The notes beneath the pieces were generated by a model that was not told where the DNA came from, ran no database searches, and saw nothing but the letters and a program-made list of their open reading frames with translations. From Elephas maximus indicus (Eukaryota; Chordata; Mammalia; Proboscidea; Elephantidae): a stretch of DNA of 64,000 bases. This document shows positions 24,630-35,124 of the stretch, piece after piece. The DNA lies in contig NC_064838.1 of assembly GCF_024166365.1 (NCBI RefSeq), positions 75,160,001 through 75,224,000 of the forward strand, written 5' to 3'. Position 1 is the first letter of the stretch. The number at the start of each line of letters is the position of its first letter. The translations under genes and the position numbers were made by a program.

Positions 24630-24990
24630 CTTTTACCCATGATGGACAGGTTTCAACAAAGCTCATAGACTATGAGTAGGAAGAAAGGTGATCTATTTCT
24701 GAAAACCAGCCGATGAACTCCTTATGGATTACGACAGGGTATTGTCTGACTCGCATACTTTGGACATATCATCAGGAGGGTTCAATTACCAGAAAAGAAC
24801 ATCATGTTTGGTGAAGTAGAGGGTCAGCAAGGATGAGGAAGACCCTTGGTGAGATGGATTGGCACAATAATCATAACAGTGGACTCGAACATGCTTGTAA
24901 TTGTGAGGATGATGCAGGACTGGGCAATAATTTGTTCTGTTGTATATAAGGTATCCATGAGTAGAGTGAATTCCACAGTAGTTATTTACC
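24630..24990 (+). repeat. Partial SINE with RTE 3' tail
   Basis: 'AGGAAGAAAGGTGATCTATT' and 'ACCAGCCGATGAACTCCTTA' match the body of the tRNA-Gly SINE. They are followed by the RTE 3'-end block 'CATACTTTGGACATATCATC..AGGAAGACCC..GTGAGGATGATGCAGGACT'. Shared with 52,535-52,865. Confidence 0.75.
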
Positions 24991-25204
24991 TGTCTCTACT
25001 GTCTTCTGTCAGGTTGGCTGCTTATGGGTGATGGGATACATGAAAATATCTACAAAGACTGAGATCACAAGAACAATCTCACATTTCTGTTGCTCACAAA
25101 TAGGTGTTATGTCCTAGGCAAAGTTTATGGGATACAATGCCAATGGATGACTTAGTCTATAAGGCTTAAACACACTTGAAGGCACAGTGAAGACAGAAGG
25201 CACA

Positions 25205-25684
25205 ATCTATATCTAAAATATTTATTATTTCAATGTGTATCTGAAGAAATAATAACTTCCATTAAGTATCTATAATTAAGGTTACAGACAAAATTAAGGT
25301 TACTAATCATCTAACTTTCGATAAGGATATTATCCTGTATTAACCAGGTAAAATGAATGTAATCATAAGTATCCTTAAAGGTGGAAGAGAGATGCAGAAG
25401 AGAAAGGGGGCTGTAGTAATGGGAGAATACTCAAATATATGCAATGTGGCTGATTTTGAAGATTTAGGAAGGGGGTCATGAGCCTACAAATGTAGGTGAC
25501 CTCTAGAATCAGGAAAAGCCTAGAGCCTCCAAAAGAAACACAACCATACTGACACCTTGATTTTAGCTCGGTGAGACCTACGTCAGACTTCCAACCTAGA
25601 GGACTTAAGATAATAAATTTGTGTTGTTATAAACCACTACATTTGTGGCAATATGTTACAGCAGAGGTAGCTAACTAGTACAAG
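25205..25684 (+). repeat. MLT1-type (ERVL-MaLR) solo LTR
   Basis: Body and 3' end match what I recall of MLT1 LTRs: 'GATATTATCCTGTATTAACC', 'GAGCCTCCAAAAGAAACACA', 'TGACACCTTGATTTTAGC', 'AAGATAATAAATTTGTGTTG' (with the AATAAA polyadenylation signal), ending 'TGTTACAGCAG..CTAACTAGTACA'. No internal retroviral genes. The second copy is at 53,085-53,577. The left boundary is approximate. Confidence 0.75.
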
Positions 25685-27139
25685 ATCTTAAAACATATAT
25701 TTAAAGAGTCAACTCCAGATGTCCTTGGCAGGACACCAAATCTCAAATTATTGGTGAGTGCCCTCATGTGAAAAATTCTTCAATTTCCACACTTATACTT
25801 TGTCCCCATATGCTAACACTTCCAAGATAAACTCCCATAGTAAAGCATCTCCTCATTTCTCACCATGTATGTTAGCTAGGTACTGCAATTCCCCATGTAT
25901 ATTTTGGGATCATGTCTAAGAACAAAGATTGTACTTTATTGCTTTGGCTTTCCTGAGAACTGCCCTTGGTTAATGTGTGGGAGTAAAGAGATTATAAGGG
26001 GAAGCTCTGGGGAGAAAAAATATCATTGTATGACAACTGCTTCAGATGAGATAATTGCATGGGATCAAGACAAAGGAAGACTATTCCCTTGCATAGGGTA
26101 AGCAACCAAGAAGATGCAGAATAATTTTTGGGTTTATGGTTATTACTTTTCCCTACAAACTTTTAGCTCTCAGTGTCCTTTTCTTTCTTTATCAGGACAC
26201 TGTATCCAACAAAGGAAACTTGTTGCGGCTGCATCTTCAGTATTCTTTGCACTTCTGCCATGTTTATTATAAAATTTTGACTCTGATCTAGAGCACAATT
26301 TTTGCCTGCAAGAGACTTGGTGGCAGTGGTAGCAGGGGTTTATATAAAAAGCATGTCCAGCAGACATAATAGATGGAGTGTTTCTGAGGAGACACCTACA
26401 TTGGATTAAATGCACAGTCCCTTTTTATCTTTTCCTTGCCTTGAAATATGAGAAGACATCAGCTAAAAGTCAGCCAACTCAAAACGACTACTATGCAAAA
26501 CTATTAACAGCAGAATCAATCTGTAGCTTCTGTAATCAGTGGTAAACTACTTGGGATAGATTTTACCTTGAAATTCACAGAAACTAAAAATTTAAAAAAG
26601 TGATGTATATATGTCATTATAGTTCATTGTAGAATCCATAGTTTCATATCTACACAGAAAAATAGAAATGCATTTTTTCAAACTAAAGAAATGTCAAAGC
26701 TCAGTACATAAAACTGATACAAATTTAGTAATTTTAATACAATTTACTACAAAAAATCAATATCGAATTGTCAAATAAACAAAAATTTCTATATGGACAA
26801 AAATATAAATGAGAAATCAAATTGAAATTAGATTTTTAATGATTATGTAACTAGAGACTGTGGTTGTCAGATGGATAGTGACAAAGTTGGTATACATTCC
26901 CACTACAGAAACGTACATTTCATATACACGTTTCAGTACGCTCTCCTCATGTTATTCTGTTCTTTGGATTGTACTGAAAACTCACTAAAATTCTCTATCT
27001 GTAACATAACAAATTTCTGTTTCAAAGCCCAAAATTCAACCTCTTGATTATAACATTCAGTTTTGAAAAGAGAAATTCCACCAGGATAAGAATTTAAGCA
27101 TATAGAGGGCTAACTGTAAACATAGGAAAACAAACTAAC
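25685..27139. other. Unique module Y DNA, no gene found
   Basis: AT-rich, homologous to 53,578-55,084. A minus-strand 81-codon frame (26,170-26,415) has a damaged counterpart in copy 2 and no recognisable family, so it is not called. Confidence 0.55.
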
Positions 27140-27300
27140 AAAAAATCTATTGTCTTTAAGTTGATACCCACTCATGGCAACCTCATTTGTTACTGAGGAG
27201 AACATTTCCATTGGGTTTTTTGGCTGTAATCTTTATGGAAATGATTCATCAGGCCCTCCTTCCATAGTGCTACTGAGTGGATTCGAATGTAAATCTTTAC
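27140..27300 (-). repeat. tRNA-derived SINE, partial
   Basis: 'ACTCATGGCAACCTCATTTG', 'TTTTGGCTGTAATCTTTATG'. Worn; its counterpart is at 55,085-55,240. Confidence 0.7.
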
Positions 27301-27622
27301 AACAATAGTGGAGCGACCCCAGAAATCAACATGAAGAAGGACAGAAAAAACACCAGATCAAAACCACAAGTGGTTCTAGTTATCCAAGAGAGGCAGAGAG
27401 ACAGTAGTAAAAAATCTAAAGTAACTGGTCTGGTATATCTGTTTGTACCTGCTTTTGTCTCAACACTAACCAGTGTATGTGTTCATTTTACCCAGTTTCC
27501 TGAAGAAAGTAGCACTTATTCCCCAAGATAAGAATCTATGAAATTCACTATAAGATGATTATATGCTTTGTTGAATTTTGCTCAGTCAATGTAAACTATG
27601 AAGAAGGACTTGAAACTTCCGT

Positions 27623-28555
27623 TCATCTTTGGTCTTCTGAGATCAGTTTCTTGCTCCATAGCTTCCTCATGGCATTTTTCACCTCAGCATTTCTCAGTGT
27701 ATAGATCAGAGGGTTAAGCAAAGGTGTTCCAATTGTATAAAACACAGTTATCATCTTATCCATGGAGAAGGTGGTTGCGGGGCGTGTGTATATAAATATA
27801 CAGGGAACAAAGAACAAGATGACTACGGTGATATGGGAGATGCAGGTGGAAAGGGCTTTTCTCCTCCCTTCAGCACTGTGGTTTCTCAGAGAATGCAAGA
27901 TGATAACATAGGAGAACATCAGCACCACAAAACTCATTATGCAAAGGGCCCCACTATTGGACACCAGTAGCAAGTTGGTCACATAGGTGTCTGTACAGGC
28001 AAGTTTCAACAAGGGGTGCAAGTCACATAAATAGTGATCAATCACATTGGGACCACAGAAAGGTAAACGCAAGGTCAGAAAAATCTGAACTGAAGAATGC
28101 ACACAGGACGCTACCCAGGCTAGAGCTACCAACACACTGCAGACCCGCCGGTTCATGATGCTCATGTAGTGCAGGGGTTTACAGATGGCCACACAGCGGT
28201 CAACGGCCATCAGCATAAGGATCAAGACTTCCAGGCAGCCAAATAGATGAAATGAAAAGATTCAGATTATGCAGTCACTGAAAGAGATAGTGATGGTCTT
28301 CTGAAGGGCATCCACAACCATTCTAGGGGCTATTGCAGTACAGGAGCAGGTGTCAGATAACGATAAGTAGGAGAGGAAAAAGTACATTGGACTCCCAAGC
28401 GCCCGACTGGTCTTGATGGTGACAATAATCAGCGAGTTACCCAACAATGTCCCTAAGTAGGAAAGCAAGAAAAAGACAAACAGTATTTTCTTTTTAACAG
28501 GATCTTGTGTCAGCCCAAGCAGAATGAACTCAGTCACATTATTATTCAGCAGCAT
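27623..28555 (-). pseudogene. OR4C: Olfactory receptor, OR4C-like, one nonsense codon
   Basis: Seven-transmembrane odorant receptor (class A GPCR) of olfactory neurons. The intronless frame runs from ATG at 28,555 to TGA at 27,623, 310 codons, the usual OR length. Visible hallmarks: N-terminal glycosylation site NVT (residue 6), GN in TM1, PMYFFL, 'VDRCVAICKPLHY' at the end of TM3, RRKALSTC before TM6 and NPLIYTLRN in TM7. A TGA at 28,262-28,264 (codon 98, just before TM3) truncates it in frame, and the DRY motif reads DRC. The N-terminus (LNNNVTEFILLGLTQDP) resembles human OR4C16 as I remember it. It is about 80% identical by eye to the second copy at 55.6 kb. Otherwise intact, so the loss looks fairly recent. 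Confidence 0.93.
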
Positions 28556-28598
28556 GATTTTGTGAATGAGGAGAAGGTAGAAGTATGAAATGGTTTAT

Positions 28599-28601
28599 CT
28601 G
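28599..28601 (-). promoter_or_regulatory. Probable 3' splice site upstream of OR coding exon
   Basis: On the minus strand a T-run ends in CAG about 45 nt before the OR start codon. OR genes normally have the whole coding region in one exon preceded by noncoding exon(s), so this fits an acceptor. The same site exists in copy 2. Confidence 0.6.
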
Positions 28602-28639
28602 AAAAAAAAAAATACAGGAATTAATGTATGGTGCTGTGC

Positions 28640-29190
28640 AACAGTGTGAAATATTTAATGCAAATTAATTTTTGGTGTTATGTGATGTTATGGGATATTT
28701 TGATTGAAAAAAAAATCTCTCGTCAGGGACATTCTAGCTATTGTGTCTTAATGAGTCGCTTCACCTCTTTGACCTTCATTTTTAATGACCTTCTCATAGG
28801 ATGTTTTTAAATCACAGATAAGCTTGTGAAGGATACTTTCCTAAATCACTCTTATATGCAACTCTTGTTAACTTCAACATGTTTTTGCTCTTATTAATTT
28901 GATTTATTTGATACGGAAAAAATCAGGATATATGATTCCAATGTATTTACTTAATTTTTCTCACGTTCAATAGACCTTGGGACCCATGTTTTGCCTGGTT
29001 GGTTTATCAGACAGTATTTAGAATATATGTGTCTTCCTTTTTGAATTTAACATTGTAAATGTAAAAACACACACTATTCATGTCCACATAAGTAATATCT
29101 TGTTTCTACATATATTTATGTATTACATACTAGTGATACATACTTATATAAATGTATATTACCTAAAATGTATATATAAACAAACAAACA
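28640..29190. other. OR upstream flank, no gene
   Basis: Conserved with 56,600-56,855. A short MIR-like stretch ('GTCGCTTCACCTCTTTGACC', about 28,755) is possible but weak. The noncoding first exon and promoter were not located. Confidence 0.5.
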
Positions 29191-29194
29191 AAAT

Positions 29195-29397
29195 ATTGCC
29201 ACCAAGTCAGTCCTACTCACGGAGACCACGTGTCTTACAGAGCAGAACTGCTCCACAGAGTTTTTTTTTAATGTAATTTTTGCAGAAACAGATCACCAGG
29301 ACTTTCTTTCATGGTGGTGGTGAGTGAGTTTGAATCGTGAATCTTTAGGTTACTAAAAAAGTTGATTGCAAATAGTTTATACCACTAAGGGACCAAT
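29195..29397 (-). repeat. tRNA-derived SINE
   Basis: 'CCTACTCACGGAGACCACGT', 'GGTGGTGGTGAGTGAGTTTG'. Shared with 56,860-57,055. A short fragment of another copy follows at 29,475-29,535 (counterpart 57,138-57,185). Confidence 0.8.
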
Positions 29398-29633
29398 AAA
29401 TATATGACCCAGTCATTTACTGAACACTCACTTCAAGATATTCCAGCTTGAAAAAGGGAGCAAGAAACACCTATTTACCTCATTGCTGTGGAGTCTGTTC
29501 TGACCATAGCAACCCTATAAATGGCACCTTCTAAATAATCTATTTTTACCTCAAACACCTTAATGATATTTAGTACTTGACATATTGCAATAAACAAATG
29601 AATATTCTTTGAAAATCTATAATAAGATATCTA

Positions 29634-29790
29634 GGTGTCCTGGTGGTACAAGGTTAAAACACTCCACTGCTAACAACCAGAATGCTCCTTAGAAGCAAGG
29701 ATGGCGAAGCTGCATCTTACATACATACTTTGGGGATGTTCTCAGGAGGGATCAGAAACGACTTGACAGCATACGACTACAACAACCAAC
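29634..29790 (+). repeat. Chimeric SINE/RTE fragment
   Basis: Starts as a SINE (GTGTCCTGGTGGTACAAGG..CTGCTAACAACCAGA), then switches to RTE 3'-end sequence (ATGCTCCTTAGAAGCAAGGA..CTCAGGAGGGATCAG) and ends in 'GACTTGACAGCATACGACT'. Module Y copy 2 has a complete SINE at 57,297-57,480 and another at 58,215-58,430 in the matching interval. Confidence 0.65.
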
Positions 29791-29804
29791 ACCACACAAT
29801 TTTA

Positions 29805-30480
29805 CGAAAAAGCAAAGCATTTGAATAAGCAATACACACAAGAACATTATGACTGGCAATTGAGCATATATAAAAATACTCAGCCTTATTAAAATCAGGG
29901 AAATGCCAATTAAACAACACTGAAATGCTCATAAGTTTTGTAAAAAACAGACCATATCAAATTTTGGTGATGATTTAGGAAATCAGTATGAGATCTAGTG
30001 AAATATTCCCAGAAAGCATTCAAAAAGATATACATTGCAGCCTTGCTAAAAATTGGGGTAACTAGAAATGATTTAAATACCTAACAGTAAGAGTATGTAG
30101 GTAATGTGAAATATGGCTTTACTATTGAAAATTAGGCAGAAGTTTAAATATTGGAGCTACGTGAACATCTAACATGGATAAATCACTGAGATATATTGAT
30201 GACTTTAAAAATTAATAAACTGCACAAAAATTATTACAGTATGATAACTTGCATGTTGGAAAAAAAAACTATATAGAAGGCTGTATAGATTCTATGTGTA
30301 CCTGTGTGCTTATAAATGCATTGAGAAAGATGTGGAAAGAAATCTTCACCTCTGGGGAAGAAAGGGTATAATGGACAAAGGGAATTTTAGTGTTATAAAT
30401 ATTGTGATTCCTCTATTAGGAAATTATATTACAATATTACTTCTGTAATTAAAATTAAATAAAAGGTCACTTATTTTAAT
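29805..30480 (+). mobile_element. Ancient L1M-type fragment (3' end)
   Basis: Worn L1 3' sequence: 'AATGCCAATTAAACAACACT', 'ATACATTGCAGCCTTGC', 'ACATGGATAAATCACTGAGA', 'TTACAGTATGATAACTTGCA'. Three copies exist in the window (also 46,645-47,305 and 58,435-59,100). Confidence 0.7.
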
Positions 30481-30777
30481 ATGGTTCAAGGACAATGCAT
30501 TATATGGCAAATGAAATTGCACAAAATAAAACAGAAACCACGATCCAGTATTAGAATTCAGTCAACTTTTACATAACTTGTTCTTTCTTAGTTATCGTAT
30601 TGTTTCCTCTCTTTCTTTAGTAAATGTATATACAGATGCTATTCTCTACCCGTTACATTCCATGAGCTTTCACTTTTTAAATTTCAGGTTCATTTATACA
30701 CTGTAAATATAACTAGTCAGATGCGTTTCTGTGCCCTATTCCTCTACAGGAAGATATTCGAGATAAAGAAATCAGTA

Positions 30778-30850
30778 CCTCCTTCTGTTGTACGTAGGGT
30801 GGTTATGAGCAGGAACAGGCTGCACAGCACCTAACAGCAACCACAACCAC
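30778..30850 (+). mobile_element. RTE 3'-end stub
   Basis: 'GTACGTAGGGTGGTTATGAG..GCACCTAACAGCAACCACAAC' is the last ~70 nt of an RTE. In the next unit this position holds a 2.1-kb RTE (60,244-62,394), so most of that element is deleted here or arrived differently. Confidence 0.7.
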
Positions 30851-30852
30851 AT

Positions 30853-30901
30853 AGGTAGGTAGGCAGGTAGGTAGGTAGGTAGGTAGGCAGGTAGGTAGGT
30901 A
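30853..30901 (+). repeat. (AGGT)n microsatellite
   Basis: About 12 tetranucleotide units with occasional AGGC. Only traces remain at the matching place, 62,401-62,420. Confidence 0.95.
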
Positions 30902-32298
30902 CTATTATGATCACTCTTCAGGCATCTATTTCCTCATCCATAAATGAGTAAGTACAGTCTTCATGAAATCTTCCAGCCACTAAGAATTAATTTTTATTTA
31001 TCAAGTGCTTTACTAAATCAATTATTACTTAATCAAAATTATCAGTTAAGATCTTCATCATTCCCTTACTATTTTTTATTCTGCTTATTGCTTTTAATAT
31101 TCAATCATTTGATAATCTTTTCAAATATACGGAGCTATTTAGCATTGCTCTTCTATCTGAAGTAGAGTAAAAATCGTTCCGCAGTTCTCTTAGCCTCTTG
31201 TCCCAACAACAAACAGCCCCAAGTTAGGAGCCAGGATTTCAAGATACCATTGCCATGGTTAATTTTCCATTAGAACAGGTCTCTTTACTTTGACTCGTAA
31301 ACTAATAAAAATTCCAAACTGTGACCAAAATTAGAAGAATCTAAAGACTGTAAAATATACTTAGCAAACAGGTATCTTTCCCAAGAATAGTATAATATTA
31401 TTTTAAGAGTATATTCTGTGGATATTTAAAGAGTCAGCTTTAAATGGATTCAGGTATGCAAAAAAAGAAAGACAAGAAAAGGAAAGGGAATAGAAGGAAA
31501 AGAAAGGGAAGGAACTCACATACATGTTATCTGTCAATTCCAATCAATATTTGAAGGAATGTTCTCCAGTTTCTGAGTTCATGACAGCATACAGGAAAAA
31601 CACCCATTCACTATCAAAATAATAAATACACCTCTTTGAAAAAAATAACAGTGAAAAAATCTTCATGCTTGATATCTAGATGTGAAATTATGTTTAAAAT
31701 AAATATATCAAAAAACTAACTTTACGCGTAGTCATAATGAGAATGAGAACTACGTTATGAAACTGCAGGGAATTGGCAGATGCAGCTGAGACTTTTGCTC
31801 TTGCTTTCTTTGCTCCAATACAGCAGTGAGCAGTGAGGGCCAGTTCTCTAAGTGCCCGGGGCCTGGGGACTCCTGGAGAAGCTGCGCTGAAAGCATTAGG
31901 AGGAGGGTTTAAAGGTGCTTGAGGAAGCTGAGTGCAATCCCACCGGTATTCCCTATGGTAGGTCTTGGACAAGACTAGGAAAAATAAAATGTTTGTTGCT
32001 GTTATTGTTGTTATTTAACTTCTTTTTTCTCTTGGCTTTTTTTTAATGTGACTTCTTAAATTCTTTTAAATTGCATCAAATATACAATGTTAAACATTTA
32101 GTATAGGTTTTAAGACCAATGACCATAAAATTAAAAAAGTGAAATAGCCTTATCTCGCTCTATGCAGGGAATAAACCCTAATGCAGTAACTAAATTTATT
32201 GAGTATTTCTCTGCTTAAAATACCAAGGCCAATAATTTATTTGTATTGCATTTATTCTGCTTTTTTAATGCAAGTAAGGTCAAAGTTAAATGCACTGA

Positions 32299-32343
32299 TT
32301 CCATTATTATTATTATTATTGTTATTATTATTATTATTATTAT
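32299..32343 (+). repeat. (ATT)n microsatellite
   Basis: About 15 ATT units at the head of the tRNA-Gly SINE. Much shorter (about four units) in copy 1 at 1,081-1,093. Confidence 0.95.
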
Positions 32344-32690
32344 AGACATCCTTGTGGATGTGAGGGTAGACATTTGTGACTGAGCAGTAGAATTCTTACC
32401 TTCCACGTGGGATACACTGGTTTGATTTCTGGCCAACGCACCTTATGCACAGCCACCACTCAGTTCTCAGTGGAGGCTTGTATGTTGCTAGGATACTGAA
32501 CAGACTTCAGGGAATCATTCAGGTTAATATTGACCTGGAAGAAAGGCCTGGTGACCTACTTCTGAAAATCAGCCAGTGGAACCCTGTGGATCACAGTCAT
32601 TCAATCTGTAAGCCCTCATGGGGATGGCACAGGACCACGTAGCATCCCATCCATTGTGTGTGGGGACTTGCTGGAAAGAAGCTCACAACA
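32344..32690 (+). repeat. tRNA-Gly-derived SINE (module X copy 2)
   Basis: Same insertion as 1,096-1,420 but more complete in the middle: 'CTTATGCACAGCCACCACTC' is retained here and lost in copy 1. Confidence 0.8.
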
Positions 32691-32956
32691 ACAAATTGAA
32701 TTATATTTGTCACAGTACAATAGCATCCATTTTAGGGAAAATATATAAACTTAAGGTGGAAGAAAAAAATTGAAATATCTTTCTCAAACCCAAGGGATAA
32801 GATAATTAAAAAAAAAAATTCTGAATCTGGAAGATTCCATTTCTGAGATGTATCTACTCAATACAAGAAAATTGTTAAGATTTTGGAAAAAGAATATTGA
32901 AAACTCAGTGGAACAAATTGATCTCAGCAAACATGACATGACTAGGTAAATTTTTT

Positions 32957-33570
32957 AATTTTTGTTGTTAGGTGCCTTCAAATGCGATCTGACTCACAGA
33001 GATTCTACGTACAACAGAAGAAAACACTGCCCGTTTCTCTCCATGCTCACAATCTTGTTATGTTTGAGCCCATCCACTGTCAATTCACCTCTTGAGAGTC
33101 TTCCTCTTTTTCTCTGACACTTACTATACAGAAGGGGATGTTTTTCTCCAGGGACTTGTGCCTCCTGATAACATATCCAAATTGTGTGAGACAGCCTTGT
33201 CATCCTTCCTTTCTAAGGAGCTTTCTGGTTGTGCTGCTTCCAAGGCAGGTCTTTTTCATTACTGCCACAGTATATTTAATATTGTTGCTAGAGCAACAAT
33301 TGAAAGGAATGAAATCTTCTTCAGTCTTCCTATTCATTGTCCACCTTTCACAACCATTAGAGGCAATTGAAAACAATATGGCCTGGATCATGCACACCTT
33401 AGTCCTTAAAATGACATCTTTGCTTTTGAACTCTTTAAAGAGTTTTTTTTGCAGCAGATTTGCTCAATGCAATGTGTCTTTTGATTTCTTGACCACTGCT
33501 TCCTTGGGTCTTCTTTGTGTATGCAAGTAGAACAAAATCGTTGACAACTTCAATCTTTTCTCCATTTTTT
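32957..33570 (-). mobile_element. RTE LINE, 3' part (module X copy 2)
   Basis: Same element as 1,683-4,459. Interrupted at 33,556-33,570 by a truncated L1 that copy 1 lacks; continues at 35,125. No long frame remains. Confidence 0.87.
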
Positions 33571-35124
33571 TTTTTTTTCACTGTTTCTACAAGTACGATT
33601 TAATGACATCAATTACATTCTTTGAGTTGTGCAACCATTCTCATCTTCCTTTTCTGAGTTGTTCCTCCCTCATTAACATAAACTCACTGCCCCCTAAGGT
33701 TCCTATCTAATCTTTTCAATTTGATCCCATATCGATTGTTCTTAAAAGGGCATAATGCTCAAGGCAGACCTTTTTTACTAGTTAAGCTAAACTATTGTTT
33801 TTTTTTTTTTTTATAATAACTTTTATTAAGCTTCAAGTGAACGTTTACAAATCCAATCAGTCTGTCACATATAAGTTTACATACATCTCACTCCCTACTC
33901 CCACTTACTCTCCCCATCTTGAGTCAGCCCTTTCAGTCTCTCCTTTCTTGACAATTTTGCCGGCTTCCCTCTCTCTCTATCCTCCCATCCCCCCTCCAGA
34001 CAAGAGTTGCCAACACAATCTCAAGTGTACACCTGATATAATTAGCTCACTCTTCATCAGCGTCTCTCTCCCACCCGCTGACCAGTCCCTTTCATGTCTG
34101 ATGAGTTGTCTTCAGGGATGGTTCCTGTCCTGTGTCAACAGAAGGTCTGGAGAGCATGACCGCCGGGATTCCTCCAGTCTCAGTCAGACCATTAAGTTTG
34201 GTCTTCTTATGAGAATTTGGGGTCTGCATCCCACTGCTCGCCTGCTCCCTCAGGGGTCCTCTGCTGAGCTCCCTGTCAGGGCAGTCATCGATTGTGGCCG
34301 GGCACCAACTAGTTCTTCTGGTCTCAGGATGATGTAGGTCTCTGGTTCATGTGGCCCTTTCTGTCTCTTGGGCTCTTAGTTGTCATGTGGGCTTGGTGTT
34401 CTTCATTTTCCTTTGCTCCAGGTGGGTTGAGACCAATTGATGCATCTTAGATGGCTGCTTGTTAGCATTTAAGACCCCAGACGCCACATTTCAAAGTGGG
34501 ATGCAGAATGATTTCATAATAGAATTATTTTGCCAATTGACTTAGAAGTCCCTGCAAACCATGTTCCCCAGACCCCCGCACTTGCTCCGCTGAGCTTTGA
34601 AGCATTCATTTTATCCCGGAAACTTCTTTGCTTTTGGTCCAGTCCAATTGAGCTGACCTTCCATGTATTGAGTGTTGTCTTTCCCTTCACCTAAAGCAGT
34701 TCTTATCTACTGATTAATCAATAAAAAACCCTCTCCCACCCTCCCTCCCTCCCCCCCTCGTAACCACAAAAGTATGTGTTCTTCTCAGGTTTACTATTTC
34801 TCAAGATCTTATAATAGTGGTCTTATACAATATTTGTCCTTTTGCCTCTGACTCATTTCGCTCAGCATAATGCCTTCCAGGTTCTTCCATGTTATGAAAT
34901 GTTTCAGAGATTCGTCACTGTTCTTTATCGATGCGTAGTATTCCATTGTGTGAATATACCACAATTTATTTACCCATTCATCCGTTGATGGACACCTTGG
35001 TTGCTTCCAACTTTTTGCTATTGTAAACAGAGCTGCAATAAACATGGGTGTGCATATATCTGTTTGTATGAAGGCTCTTGTATCTCTAGGGTATATTCCG
35101 AGGAGTGGGATTTCTGGGTTGTAT
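33571..35124 (-). mobile_element. 5'-truncated young L1 with two poly(A) tracts
   Basis: Minus-strand L1 ending in the ORF2 C-terminus (5' truncated at 35,124), flanked by a target duplication TTTTCTCCATTTTTT (33,556-33,570 and 35,125-35,139). ORF2 is open to its natural stop at 34,809 over this stretch. After the 3'UTR comes a poly-T at 33,798-33,812, then 219 nt of other sequence (33,579-33,797), then a second poly-T at 33,571-33,578. This is the layout of a 3' transduction. Absent from module X copy 1, so it inserted after the duplication. Confidence 0.9.

Larger units (their letters stand above)
23103..30775. repeat. Module Y, copy 1 (carries OR4C-like pseudogene)
   Basis: Collinear with 51,405-59,375. 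Anchors: 'TTTCCTCCTGAAAAA' at about 23,110 versus 51,415; the MLT1-type LTR; the SINE at 27.14 kb versus 55.09 kb; the OR gene (offset 27,959 bp); and 'TTCTGTGCCCTATTC' at 30,727 versus 'TTCTGTCCCCTATTC' at 59,343. Private differences include a MITE at 24,242-24,604. Confidence 0.88.

Noticed and set aside
25205-25684. Possible full endogenous retrovirus
   Set aside because: Only a solo LTR-like sequence is present; no gag, pol or env frame nearby in either copy.
26170-26415. 81-codon minus frame with several Cys and His
   Set aside because: The corresponding stretch in copy 2 (about 54.1-54.3 kb) is broken and no family is recognisable.
30853-30901. CRISPR-like short repeats
   Set aside because: Simple tetranucleotide microsatellite without spacers, in a mammalian context.
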